Of a DNA stretch of 64,000 nucleotides, positions 17,112 to 26,275 are shown in pieces. Positions within the stretch are counted from its first letter, which is position 1; every line of letters begins with the position of its first letter. The notes beneath the pieces were generated by a model that did not search any database, was not told the origin of the DNA, and saw only the letters and a program-made list of their open reading frames with translations. The DNA comes from an uncultured Collinsella sp. GTDB lineage: Bacteria; Actinomycetota; Coriobacteriia; Coriobacteriales; Coriobacteriaceae. The DNA is taken from the NCBI GenBank assembly GCA_900543515.1, contig UQRW01000003.1, positions 1 to 64,000 of the forward strand, in the 5' to 3' direction. The position numbers and the translations under genes are program-made.

Positions 17112-17990
17112 CTACTTGAGGAGTTGGGCCATGGCGTTGACGAATTTTTGGACTTGGAGGGTTGGCTCGAGCGGATAGTGCAAAAAGACCGGCACCTCTC
17201 GCCCGCACAGGAACGGCACGCCCACAAAGGCCGGGTGCACCCCTGACCATGCGCCACAGGTGAGTACCGCATCGCCCTTTTCCTCCGCCTCGTTAAAGAG
17301 CGCAAAGTCAAAGCTATCCACATCGATCACGTCCACGCCGCCGTCGGCCAAAAGGTCGATGCGTAGGCTGTCCATCGCATCGTTGCCGTGACGGAGCACG
17401 CGCAGGCGCATGCCCTCTAGGTCGGCAACCGTAATGCGATTCTTGCGCGCCAGCGGGCTCGCGCGCGGCAGGTCGATATAAAACGCTACGTTAACGATGT
17501 GGAGCTTTTGGCAAGCGTCGCCCCAGCGTGGGGTAGAAAAACTCGACTGCACCACATCGACCTCGCGGCCCAAGCTGCGCATGACGGTCTCGTGCTCGTC
17601 ATAGAGGTCGCTTACCGGCACGATCTCAAATCGCAGCGACGGTTCCAGGTCATGGATGCCCGTCCACATCGACAGCGTCTGGCGTCCCGGGCACATCATC
17701 GACACGCCCAGGCGCACGGCACCGCCATCGCCCGCCGCGCGTCGGGCACGGCGCAGCGCGTCCTCGGACTGCCGCATGATCGAGCGCGCGTCATCCACCA
17801 GCAGAGCACCCGCCGGCGTCACCTTGACGCCTGAGTGCGAACGTTCGAACAGCGTGATGCCAAACTCGGCCTCGAAACCCGACACCTGCTTGACGAGCGC
17901 CGGAGTCGATACGCGCAATTTTGCCGCCGCACGCGAGAAGCTTCCCAGCTCCGCGGCGGCCGATATGGCCTCAAGTCGTCGATCGTACAC
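17112..17990 (-). CDS. LysR family transcriptional regulator
   Basis: A 292-residue regulator with the N-terminal helix-turn-helix (AISAAAELGSFSRAAAKLRV, then ALVKQVSGFEAEFGITLFER) and a C-terminal periplasmic-binding-like effector domain. GTG at 17990 with gggag 6 bp upstream is the preferred start; an in-frame extension to 18023 adds a basic leader without a binding site. It is divergent from the SDR gene at 18224 and so probably controls the SDR-MFS-Gfo/Idh operon. Repeated acctgcgaaaa-type motifs in the shared 230-bp region are candidate sites. The effector is unknown. Confidence 0.9.
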   Translation of the reverse strand: MYDRRLEAISAAAELGSFSRAAAKLRVSTPALVKQVSGFEAEFGITLFERSHSGVKVTPAGALLVDDARSIMRQSEDALRRARRAAGDGGAVRLGVSMMCPGRQTLSMWTGIHDLEPSLRFEIVPVSDLYDEHETVMRSLGREVDVVQSSFSTPRWGDACQKLHIVNVAFYIDLPRASPLARKNRITVADLEGMRLRVLRHGNDAMDSLRIDLLADGGVDVIDVDSFDFALFNEAEEKGDAVLTCGAWSGVHPAFVGVPFLCGREVPVFLHYPLEPTLQVQKFVNAMAQLLK

Positions 17991-18040
17991 GTCAATCTCC
18001 CGTTTTCGCGCCCGTGGCCACATGGCGCCACAGGGGGTTG

Positions 18041-18166
18041 TTTTCGCAGGTCACGCGCTCGGCTAAGCATAAACTGCATTGCACAGTGTAAACCTACGGT
18101 TAACGCCATTCTAACAAATATGCAATTCACCTGCGTAAATGCAAAGCATACGATAACCTGCGAAAA
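18041..18166. promoter_or_regulatory. Candidate LysR operator sites
   Basis: An 11-bp motif acctgcgaaaa occurs three times in the lysR/SDR divergent region: inverted at 18041-18051, as acctgcgtaaa at 18129-18139 and exactly at 18156-18166. The outer two form an inverted pair. Binding by the adjacent LysR protein is inferred. Confidence 0.45.
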
Positions 18167-18223
18167 CCACGTGGGTCGATTAATGGGAACGACCCACAGG
18201 GAGGCACAAGAAGGGAAGTTCCT

Positions 18224-19105
18224 ATGAGCAACTGGCTTAAGCTCGAGGGCGATGTTTGCGCCGTGACCGGCGCACTCGGCGGTATGGGCGTCGAGATTTG
18301 CCGCGAGTTCGCCCGCAACGGCGCCAACGTCGTCCTGCTCGATCTGAACGAGGAAAAGGTCAAGGCCGCAGCCGCTGACCTCGCCGCCGAGTTTGGCATC
18401 CACGCCGAGGGCTACAAGATGAACGCCACCAACGAGGCCGAGGTTCAGGCCGCCGTCGATGCCACCATCGCCAACTTCGGCCGCGTCGACGTCCTCGTCA
18501 ACACCGCCGGCATCCTGCGCTTCGCCGCCATGGAGGACCTGCCGCTCTCCGACTGGAACGAGGTCATCAACGTCAACCTCACCGGCTACTTCATCACCTC
18601 GCAGCGCTTTGGTCGCGAGATGATCAAGGCCGGCCAGGGTCGCCTGGTGCACATCTCGACCGTTGCCAGCCACTCTCCCGAGACGTTCTCGGGCGTGTAC
18701 AGCTCCACCAAGGCCGGCGTCAACATGATGTCCAAGATGCTCGCTGCCGAGTGGGGTCCCTACGGCGTCCGTTCCAACTGCGTCGAGCCCTGCTTCGTCA
18801 AGACCCCCATGTCGGCAAGCTTTTATGCCGACCCGGAGGTCGAGAAGAGCCGCAGCCGCCTCATTGCCACGCGCCGCATCGGCGAGGTCAACGATATCGC
18901 CAACGCCGTCATGTTCCTGGCGTCCAAGCGCTCGGACTTTACCACCGGCGACGCCATCAAGGTCGACGGCGGCTTCTCCAACATGATGGGCGACCTCACC
19001 GCCAAGCCCGGCGGCCGTCGCGTCTATGCCGACAACTACCTTAAGAACAAGGGTGTCGAGCTTTGGTCCGATGAGTCCGGCGTCGCAAAGCCGACTGACC
19101 AGTAA
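18224..19105 (+). CDS. Short-chain dehydrogenase/reductase (SDR)
   Basis: A 293-residue NAD(P)-dependent oxidoreductase of the classical SDR family. It has the cofactor motif VTGALGGMG (residues ~14-22), an acidic residue after beta-2 (VVLLDLNEEKV, favouring NAD), NTAG as the variant of NNAG, the catalytic Ser region ISTVAS and YSSTKAG with Tyr and Lys. An extra ~30 residues at the C-terminus (after the usual VDGGFSNMMGD end) are unusual. It is the first gene of an operon with an MFS carrier and a Gfo/Idh oxidoreductase, so it probably oxidises a sugar acid or polyol brought in by that carrier. The substrate is not identified. Confidence 0.92.
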   Translation: MSNWLKLEGDVCAVTGALGGMGVEICREFARNGANVVLLDLNEEKVKAAAADLAAEFGIHAEGYKMNATNEAEVQAAVDATIANFGRVDVLVNTAGILRFAAMEDLPLSDWNEVINVNLTGYFITSQRFGREMIKAGQGRLVHISTVASHSPETFSGVYSSTKAGVNMMSKMLAAEWGPYGVRSNCVEPCFVKTPMSASFYADPEVEKSRSRLIATRRIGEVNDIANAVMFLASKRSDFTTGDAIKVDGGFSNMMGDLTAKPGGRRVYADNYLKNKGVELWSDESGVAKPTDQ

Positions 19106-19169
19106 ACCAACCTGACAGGGGCCCCGCGGACACGCCCGCTCCTCCCCCGTATCGATTAGAAAGAGTCCA

Positions 19170-20426
19170 ATGGCTTCCAGCAACTCCAACAAGGGTCGCG
19201 CCGTCGTGCTTTCCGCCGCGTGCGTCACCATGTTCTTCATCAGCTCCATCGCGCTGTATTCCGTCGTGAGCAAGAACCTGCTCGCCGTCTACCCCGAGTG
19301 GTCGAGCGCCCTTACCTGGGCTTTCCCGGTCTTTCAGACCATCATGGCCGTGACGGGCATCTTCGCCGGCCGTATCTCCGATAAGATCGGCCCGCGCAAC
19401 GTCGTGATCGCCGCCGCCGTGTGCTACGGCGTGGGCTGGTTCATGTCCGGCACCGTCACCGAGCCGTGGCAGTTCTACCTGTGGTTCTCGCTCGTCGCCG
19501 CCGTCGGCAACGGCCTGGGCTACAACCCGGCGCTCACCACCGGCCAAAAGTGGTTCATCGACAAGAAGGGTCTCGCCTCCGGCATCACCCTGGCCGCTTC
19601 GACCGCCGGCCCCGCCGTGCTGTCCCCGGTGCTCGCTTCGCTGCTCATCCCGAGCCTGGGCATCTTTGACGCCCTCAAGGCACTCGGCGTCATCTTCTTT
19701 GTGACGATCGCCGCCTCCGCCCTGTTCCTGAAGGCCCCCGAGGCCGGTTGGCTGCCCGAGGGCTTCGAGGCCCCCAAGGGCGGCGCGCATGCCGGCACCT
19801 TCGGTGACCTCACCCCGGGCGAGATGGTCAAGATCCCGCGCTTCTGGGTCCTCATCGTCACCTTCGCCTTTGCCGCCACCGCGGGCACCCTGCTCGTGGG
19901 CAAGGTTGCCTCCATCGCCGCCGTCCAGCTCTTCGCCGACCCCACGAGTGCCGCGGCCGTCGCCCTCGGCGGTGTGGTCGTCTCCGTCAACACCTGCGCC
20001 AACCTGGTCGGTCGTCTGTCCTTTGGCCAGATCATCGACAAGCTCGGCGCCTATAAGTCGCTGCTCATCAGCCTTGTCGTCACCATCGTCGCGCTCGTCA
20101 TCATGTCGATGAGCTTTACGCAGAGCATGTTCTTTGTGGCGCTCGCCCTGCTCGGCTTTAGCTTTGGCGCCCTGCTCGTCATCTACCCGCCGCTCACTGG
20201 TGGCGCCTTCGGCACCAGCAACATCGGCGTCAACTACGGCATCATGTTTTTGGGTTACGCCGCCTCCACCTGGATCAGCCAGCCCATCACCGCCGTGCTG
20301 TATCACGCCGAGGCCGGCAGCGCCGCCTACCAGCAGTCCTTCTACGGTGCCATCGTAATCGCCGCAATCGCCGTCGTGCTCACCGTCTACATGATGGTCT
20401 CCGACAGCAAGAAGAAGTCCGCCTAG
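19170..20426 (+). CDS. MFS transporter, OFA (oxalate/formate antiporter-like) type
   Basis: A 418-residue, 12-helix carrier. The motif GRISDKIGPRNVV between helices 2 and 3 is the MFS motif A. The region NGLGYNPALTTGQKWFIDKKGLASGI matches the OFA branch (oxalate, formate and other carboxylates). The basic C-terminal tail ends DSKKKSA. It lies between the SDR and the Gfo/Idh gene, spacing 64 and 67 bp, which supports import of the compound those enzymes process. The start (MASSNSNKG) has a weak gaaagag upstream. Confidence 0.88.
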   Translation: MASSNSNKGRAVVLSAACVTMFFISSIALYSVVSKNLLAVYPEWSSALTWAFPVFQTIMAVTGIFAGRISDKIGPRNVVIAAAVCYGVGWFMSGTVTEPWQFYLWFSLVAAVGNGLGYNPALTTGQKWFIDKKGLASGITLAASTAGPAVLSPVLASLLIPSLGIFDALKALGVIFFVTIAASALFLKAPEAGWLPEGFEAPKGGAHAGTFGDLTPGEMVKIPRFWVLIVTFAFAATAGTLLVGKVASIAAVQLFADPTSAAAVALGGVVVSVNTCANLVGRLSFGQIIDKLGAYKSLLISLVVTIVALVIMSMSFTQSMFFVALALLGFSFGALLVIYPPLTGGAFGTSNIGVNYGIMFLGYAASTWISQPITAVLYHAEAGSAAYQQSFYGAIVIAAIAVVLTVYMMVSDSKKKSA

Positions 20427-20493
20427 TTTTGCTTGATGCGGCAAGGACCGCCCCCTTGCCGCATTCCACCGCCACCAGTATTAAGGAGTCGAA

Positions 20494-21534
20494 ATGTCTG
20501 AGCTCAACCCCGTCCGCATTGCCGTTATCGGCGCCGGCGCCATGGGCCGCAACCACATCCGCTTTGTCACCGAGGAGCCCGAGGCCGAGCTCGTCGCCAT
20601 CGCCGACGCCTTTGAGGGCGCCCGCGCCACGGCCGAGGCCGCCGGCGTGCCGTTTTATACCGATCCCGCCCAGATGATGGACGAGGTCAAGCCCGAGGCC
20701 GTCATCATCGCCACGCCCAACGACCTACACCTGGGCGTTGCCCGCGAGGCTGTGAAGCGCAACATCGTGCCGCTGGTCGAAAAGCCGATCTCCAACGACC
20801 TCGAGGATGCCCAGGCCTTTGCCGCCGAGGCCGAGACCGCCGGCGTGCCCGTACTCGTGGGTCAGCACCGTCGCCACAATCCCTTCGTCAACAAGGCCAA
20901 GGAGATCATCGAGTCCGGCGAGCTGGGCAAGCTCACCGTGTCGAGCTTCCACTACATGATCTATAAGAATGACGAGTACTTCGATGTCGAGTGGCGCCGC
21001 AAGAAGGGTGCCGGCCCGATCCTGGTCAACCTGGTGCACGACGTCGACCTGCTCCGCTACCTGCTGGGCGAGCCCGTTGCCGTCCAGGGCATGCAGTCCA
21101 GCGCCGCCCGCGGTTTTGAGACCGAGGACTCCGCCGTGGTCAACGTCCGTTTTGCCGATGGCGCGCTCGCAAGCATGACCATCTCTGACGCCACCGCCAG
21201 CCCCTGGAACTGGGAGGCCACCGCTCGCGAGGATCCGCAGTACCGCCCCTTCGACGCCGACGCCTACTTTATTGGCGGCACCAAGGGTGCCCTTTCGCTG
21301 CCCCGCCTGCACCAGTTCTCCTACGACGGCGCATCCAACTGGCACAAGCCGCTGCAGATGGAGATCCCGGCCGTTGACCCAGCGCTGCCGCACAAGATGC
21401 AGCTCAAGCACTTTGTGAAGGTTGTCCGCCGCGAGGTCGAGCCCGTCGTGACCCCCGCCGACAACGTTAAGACGCTCACGCTGCTTAACGCCATCAAGGA
21501 GGCCGCCGAGACCGGCCAGCTCGTCGAGCTGTAA
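20494..21534 (+). CDS. Gfo/Idh/MocA family oxidoreductase
   Basis: A 346-residue NAD(P)-dependent dehydrogenase. The N-terminal Rossmann fold has IAVIGAGAMGRNHIR. The EKP motif is seen as VEKPIS around residue 97. The C-terminal half contains the conserved segment GPILVNLVHDVDLLRYLLGE with the His/Asp catalytic region. The family includes myo-inositol and sugar-acid dehydrogenases. It is the last gene of the SDR-MFS-Gfo/Idh operon, with a clear terminator after it. taaggag lies 7 bp before the start. Confidence 0.92.
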   Translation: MSELNPVRIAVIGAGAMGRNHIRFVTEEPEAELVAIADAFEGARATAEAAGVPFYTDPAQMMDEVKPEAVIIATPNDLHLGVAREAVKRNIVPLVEKPISNDLEDAQAFAAEAETAGVPVLVGQHRRHNPFVNKAKEIIESGELGKLTVSSFHYMIYKNDEYFDVEWRRKKGAGPILVNLVHDVDLLRYLLGEPVAVQGMQSSAARGFETEDSAVVNVRFADGALASMTISDATASPWNWEATAREDPQYRPFDADAYFIGGTKGALSLPRLHQFSYDGASNWHKPLQMEIPAVDPALPHKMQLKHFVKVVRREVEPVVTPADNVKTLTLLNAIKEAAETGQLVEL

Positions 21535-21607
21535 CGCCTTAGGACAGACCGCGGCAGAAACCCCATGCCGAGCCCCTCGGTCCGCCACAAATATGCCCCT
21601 CTTCTTT

Positions 21608-21640
21608 GCCCCGCGAGCAGCCTCCTGCCCGCGGGGCTTT
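21608..21640 (+). terminator. Intrinsic terminator of the SDR-MFS-Gfo/Idh operon
   Basis: Stem gccccgcg/cgcggggc with a 14-nt loop, followed by ttttt. Confidence 0.85.
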
Positions 21641-21713
21641 TTGCTACCTTAACGACGATTTTTCTGGGGCGGGGGCTATTTTGCACCTCGGCTTGATTCG
21701 TTCGCCACCAAAT

Positions 21714-21853
21714 GGGCCTATCTACTACGTTTAACCGATTACCCTCAACCATGCCGAATTTCGCGAAATTAAAACCGCAGGTAGACGGCTTGCCGATTTT
21801 CGGAAAACCGGGGGATGGTCGACCCATACGGTTCAAACGTAGTAGATAGGCCC
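21714..21853. repeat. 140-bp inverted-repeat element
   Basis: Perfect 19-bp arms gggcctatctactacgttt (21714-21732) and its complement (21835-21853) enclose 102 bp. The interior contains the 14-bp palindrome aatttcgcgaaatt and the partial hairpin ccgattttcgg. No coding potential is seen. It lies in the 411-bp gap before tex and resembles a MITE or a structured RNA; I do not recognise it. Confidence 0.75.
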
Positions 21854-21945
21854 CTTTCGTGGCGCAACCCCAAAACAGTCTTTTGGGACGGGTGGTATCC
21901 TTGGTAGCCCTGTGCTGCAAACGCACCTTAAACGCAAGGAGTCCC

Positions 21946-24093
<2,148 letters not shown>

Positions 24094-24125
24094 ACCGCCA
24101 AAGCAAGGGTCCCCCCGGTAGCGAC

Positions 24126-24294
24126 GTGCAAAATCGCGAGTATTCTGCAAATTCCGCCGTTCCGGATGCCCCTCAGAGGCGAAAAAGCAAAAACAGCCCC
24201 CGTTTTAGCGTCGTCAGAGCCAAAACGGGGGCTGTTCCGTGCTTTATCTAGCTGGTAAAAGCCTTTACCTTGCTGAATACTCTCAATTTTGCAC
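24126..24294. repeat. Inverted pair of a ~25-bp motif around the tex terminator
   Basis: gtgcaaaat-cgc-gagtattctgcaa (24126-24150) recurs inverted, with four differences, at 24270-24294. Both are preceded about 7 bp upstream by a ggtacccccg/ggtccccccg motif. The pair encloses the tex terminator hairpin. Not recognised. Confidence 0.6.
24192..24240 (+). terminator. Intrinsic terminator of tex
   Basis: Perfect 15-bp stem aacagcccccgtttt/aaaacgggggctgtt with a 15-nt loop. Confidence 0.85.
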
Positions 24295-24320
24295 GGCGCA
24301 GGCGGGGGTACCTTTGCCCA

Positions 24321-24338
24321 CGGCAGGATATGGAAACC
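24321..24338. repeat. 18-bp duplicate of the transaldolase 3' end
   Basis: cggcaggatatggaaacc is identical to 24478-24495, which encodes the last residues (FHILP) of the transaldolase. The extra copy lies 137 bp downstream of that gene's stop codon, outside any gene. Confidence 0.6.
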
Positions 24339-24371
24339 AATCACCAACCTACTGGCAAGTTCGTGTCGGCA

Positions 24372-24443
24372 GCCCCGGCCTTTCCTTTGCCTGGCGCGAC
24401 CCTCGCGAAGCGAGTGAGCGATAGAGGAAAGGAAAGGCCGGGG
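24372..24443 (-). terminator. Hairpin downstream of the transaldolase
   Basis: 16-bp arms gccccggcctttcctt/aaggaaaggccggggc, with a loop that itself folds (ctcgc-gaa-gcgag). It is likely to stabilise or end the minus-strand transaldolase transcript. No T-run follows, so the terminator call is an inference. Confidence 0.5.
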
Positions 24444-24474
24444 CGAACAACCCTCGGAGCAGCCAGTGCTCACG

Positions 24475-25179
24475 TTACGGCAGGATATGGAAACCGAGTG
24501 CCGCGATATCTTTGGCAAAGCCGCGGACGGTGTCGAGCGAGACCTCGTACGGGTCGCGACCGATGTTCTTGCGCTTGGCCAGGATGCTGTTGGGCACCGT
24601 GATGATCTGGCAACCGCAGGCCTCGGCCTGGTAAATGTTGATAAGCTCACGCGTGGACGCCCACAGGACCTCGCAGTTGGGCTTAGCGGCGGCCTTCTTG
24701 ACCGACTCCGTCACAAACGGAATGGGGTCGACGCCGGTGTCGGCGATACGGCCGGCAAAGAGCGAGATGATGGACGGCGTCTCGGCGTCAACGGCCTCGA
24801 CCATCTCATCGACCTGTGTAGGCGTAAAGATGGTGGTGACGTTGACCTTGATGCCATCGGCCGAAAGCTTGCGGACCAGCTCGGCGGTGGACTCGCCCTT
24901 GGTGGTCACGCACGGAATCTTGACGTAGACGTTGTCGGCCCAGGTAGCGATCTCGCGAGCCTCGACCTCCATGGTCTCGACGTCATCGGCAAAGACCTCA
25001 AACGAGACGGACACATCGGTGATGTGGGTCAGGACCTCCTTGGCAAACGCGCGGTAGTCCGTCACGCCGCCCTTCTTCATAAGGGACGGGTTGGTCGTGA
25101 AACCCTGAACGTTGCCGTTCTCGTACATGTCGAGCATGCCCTCGAGGTTTGCACCGTCAGCGAACACCTTGATTGCCAT
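24475..25179 (-). CDS. Transaldolase / fructose-6-phosphate aldolase family protein
   Basis: A 234-residue small transaldolase of the FSA/TalC type. Landmarks are FADGANLEGM at the N-terminus, GFTTNPSLMKKGG, the Schiff-base Lys in VYVKIPCVTTKGE, VNVTTIFTPTQVDEM and ISLFAGRIADTG. It exchanges dihydroxyacetone units between sugar phosphates in the pentose phosphate route or acts as an aldolase; sequence alone does not decide. Start at 25179 (MAIKVFADG) has gaaagga 9 bp upstream. No transketolase neighbours. An 18-bp copy of its 3' end occurs downstream. Confidence 0.92.
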   Translation of the reverse strand: MAIKVFADGANLEGMLDMYENGNVQGFTTNPSLMKKGGVTDYRAFAKEVLTHITDVSVSFEVFADDVETMEVEAREIATWADNVYVKIPCVTTKGESTAELVRKLSADGIKVNVTTIFTPTQVDEMVEAVDAETPSIISLFAGRIADTGVDPIPFVTESVKKAAAKPNCEVLWASTRELINIYQAEACGCQIITVPNSILAKRKNIGRDPYEVSLDTVRGFAKDIAALGFHILP

Positions 25180-25372
25180 CTGCCTGATTCCTTTCGTTTG
25201 CATGCGGCCGATAAACTGCTAAACACTTTACCTATGTTTATCAAGGCGTGAGCTGCGGGTTTTTATCTTCTCGGCGAACGGTATAAACACCTCAGTGTTT
25301 GGATTGATAAATCGATTGAGCATGCAAAAGCAAAGAGTCGCAGTTTGAGCAAACGTCAGAACGCGGGATTCA

Positions 25373-26200
25373 TTAGATGAGGCCGAAATGCTGCATCGCT
25401 GTGACGGTGCCGTCGTGTGCGACATCGTCGGTCACATAGTCGGCGACCGCCTTGACCTCGGGCATGGCGTTGCCCATGGCGACAGCCGTCTCGACCGCAG
25501 CGAGCATGCCCAGGTCGTTACCCGAATCGCCGAAGCCAAAGGTGCGCGCGTTGCCGGTGCGACCCAGGTATTCCAGCGCTCGCGCCACGCCCACGCCCTT
25601 GTCGATGCCCTTGGGGCTCAGCTCGCGATTCTGACCACCGGTGTTGCACAGCTCAAACTCGCGATCGATAAAGCCGTCATCGTTGGCTACGCGAGCCAAA
25701 CTGGGCGCAGTGAGGCCTACCTTGCCCACGCGCAGACTGCCGTCGACGCGCATTTCCTCGGTGCTGTGCACCACAGAAGTGCCGATCAGAGACGACTGCT
25801 CAACGCCCGCGGGTTCCAGGGCAAAAGTAGCCACGTTGGTCTCGAAAAAGGCTTCAATCCCTGCCGCGACCATACGGCGAGCGAGCTCCGCAACAATGTC
25901 TTCGTCAAAGCAGTCCTCATGCACCACGCGGCCCTCGACCTCGAGCGTGGCGCCTGCCATGGCAACGATGCCCGCGGGGTCGAGCGCACGCAAGCTGTCC
26001 GCGATGAGCCACAGGGGACGACCCGTGCAGATAAATGCCTGGTGTCCCGCGTCGCGCAGACGATGAAACGCCTCGACGACCGTCTGCGAGGGGTGAACCG
26101 CCGAAAAGTCCTTGTCGGTCATGTTGTCGGGATCGAACGACGTCAGCGTGCCGTCCACGTCAAAAAAGAGCACGGCGGAATCGGGGCACGCATCAATCAT
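25373..26200 (-). CDS. HAD superfamily phosphatase, Cof type
   Basis: A 275-residue sugar-phosphate or nucleotide phosphatase. Motif I is FFDVDGTLTSFD (nucleophile and acid Asp), motif II the Thr of FICTGRP, motif III the Lys of KGIDKGVGVARAL, and motif IV FGDSGNDLGML. The C2-type cap between motifs II and III fits the Cof/YbjI group. Length is normal. Start MIDACPDS has gaaagga 7 bp upstream. It is divergent from the methyltransferase gene. The substrate is unknown. Confidence 0.92.
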   Translation of the reverse strand: MIDACPDSAVLFFDVDGTLTSFDPDNMTDKDFSAVHPSQTVVEAFHRLRDAGHQAFICTGRPLWLIADSLRALDPAGIVAMAGATLEVEGRVVHEDCFDEDIVAELARRMVAAGIEAFFETNVATFALEPAGVEQSSLIGTSVVHSTEEMRVDGSLRVGKVGLTAPSLARVANDDGFIDREFELCNTGGQNRELSPKGIDKGVGVARALEYLGRTGNARTFGFGDSGNDLGMLAAVETAVAMGNAMPEVKAVADYVTDDVAHDGTVTAMQHFGLI

Positions 26201-26275
26201 ATGGGTTCCTTTCGGGGGCGAGAGTAAACGAAGTATCCATCATATAATGGAGCGACGCAACCAGAGAGGTCACCC

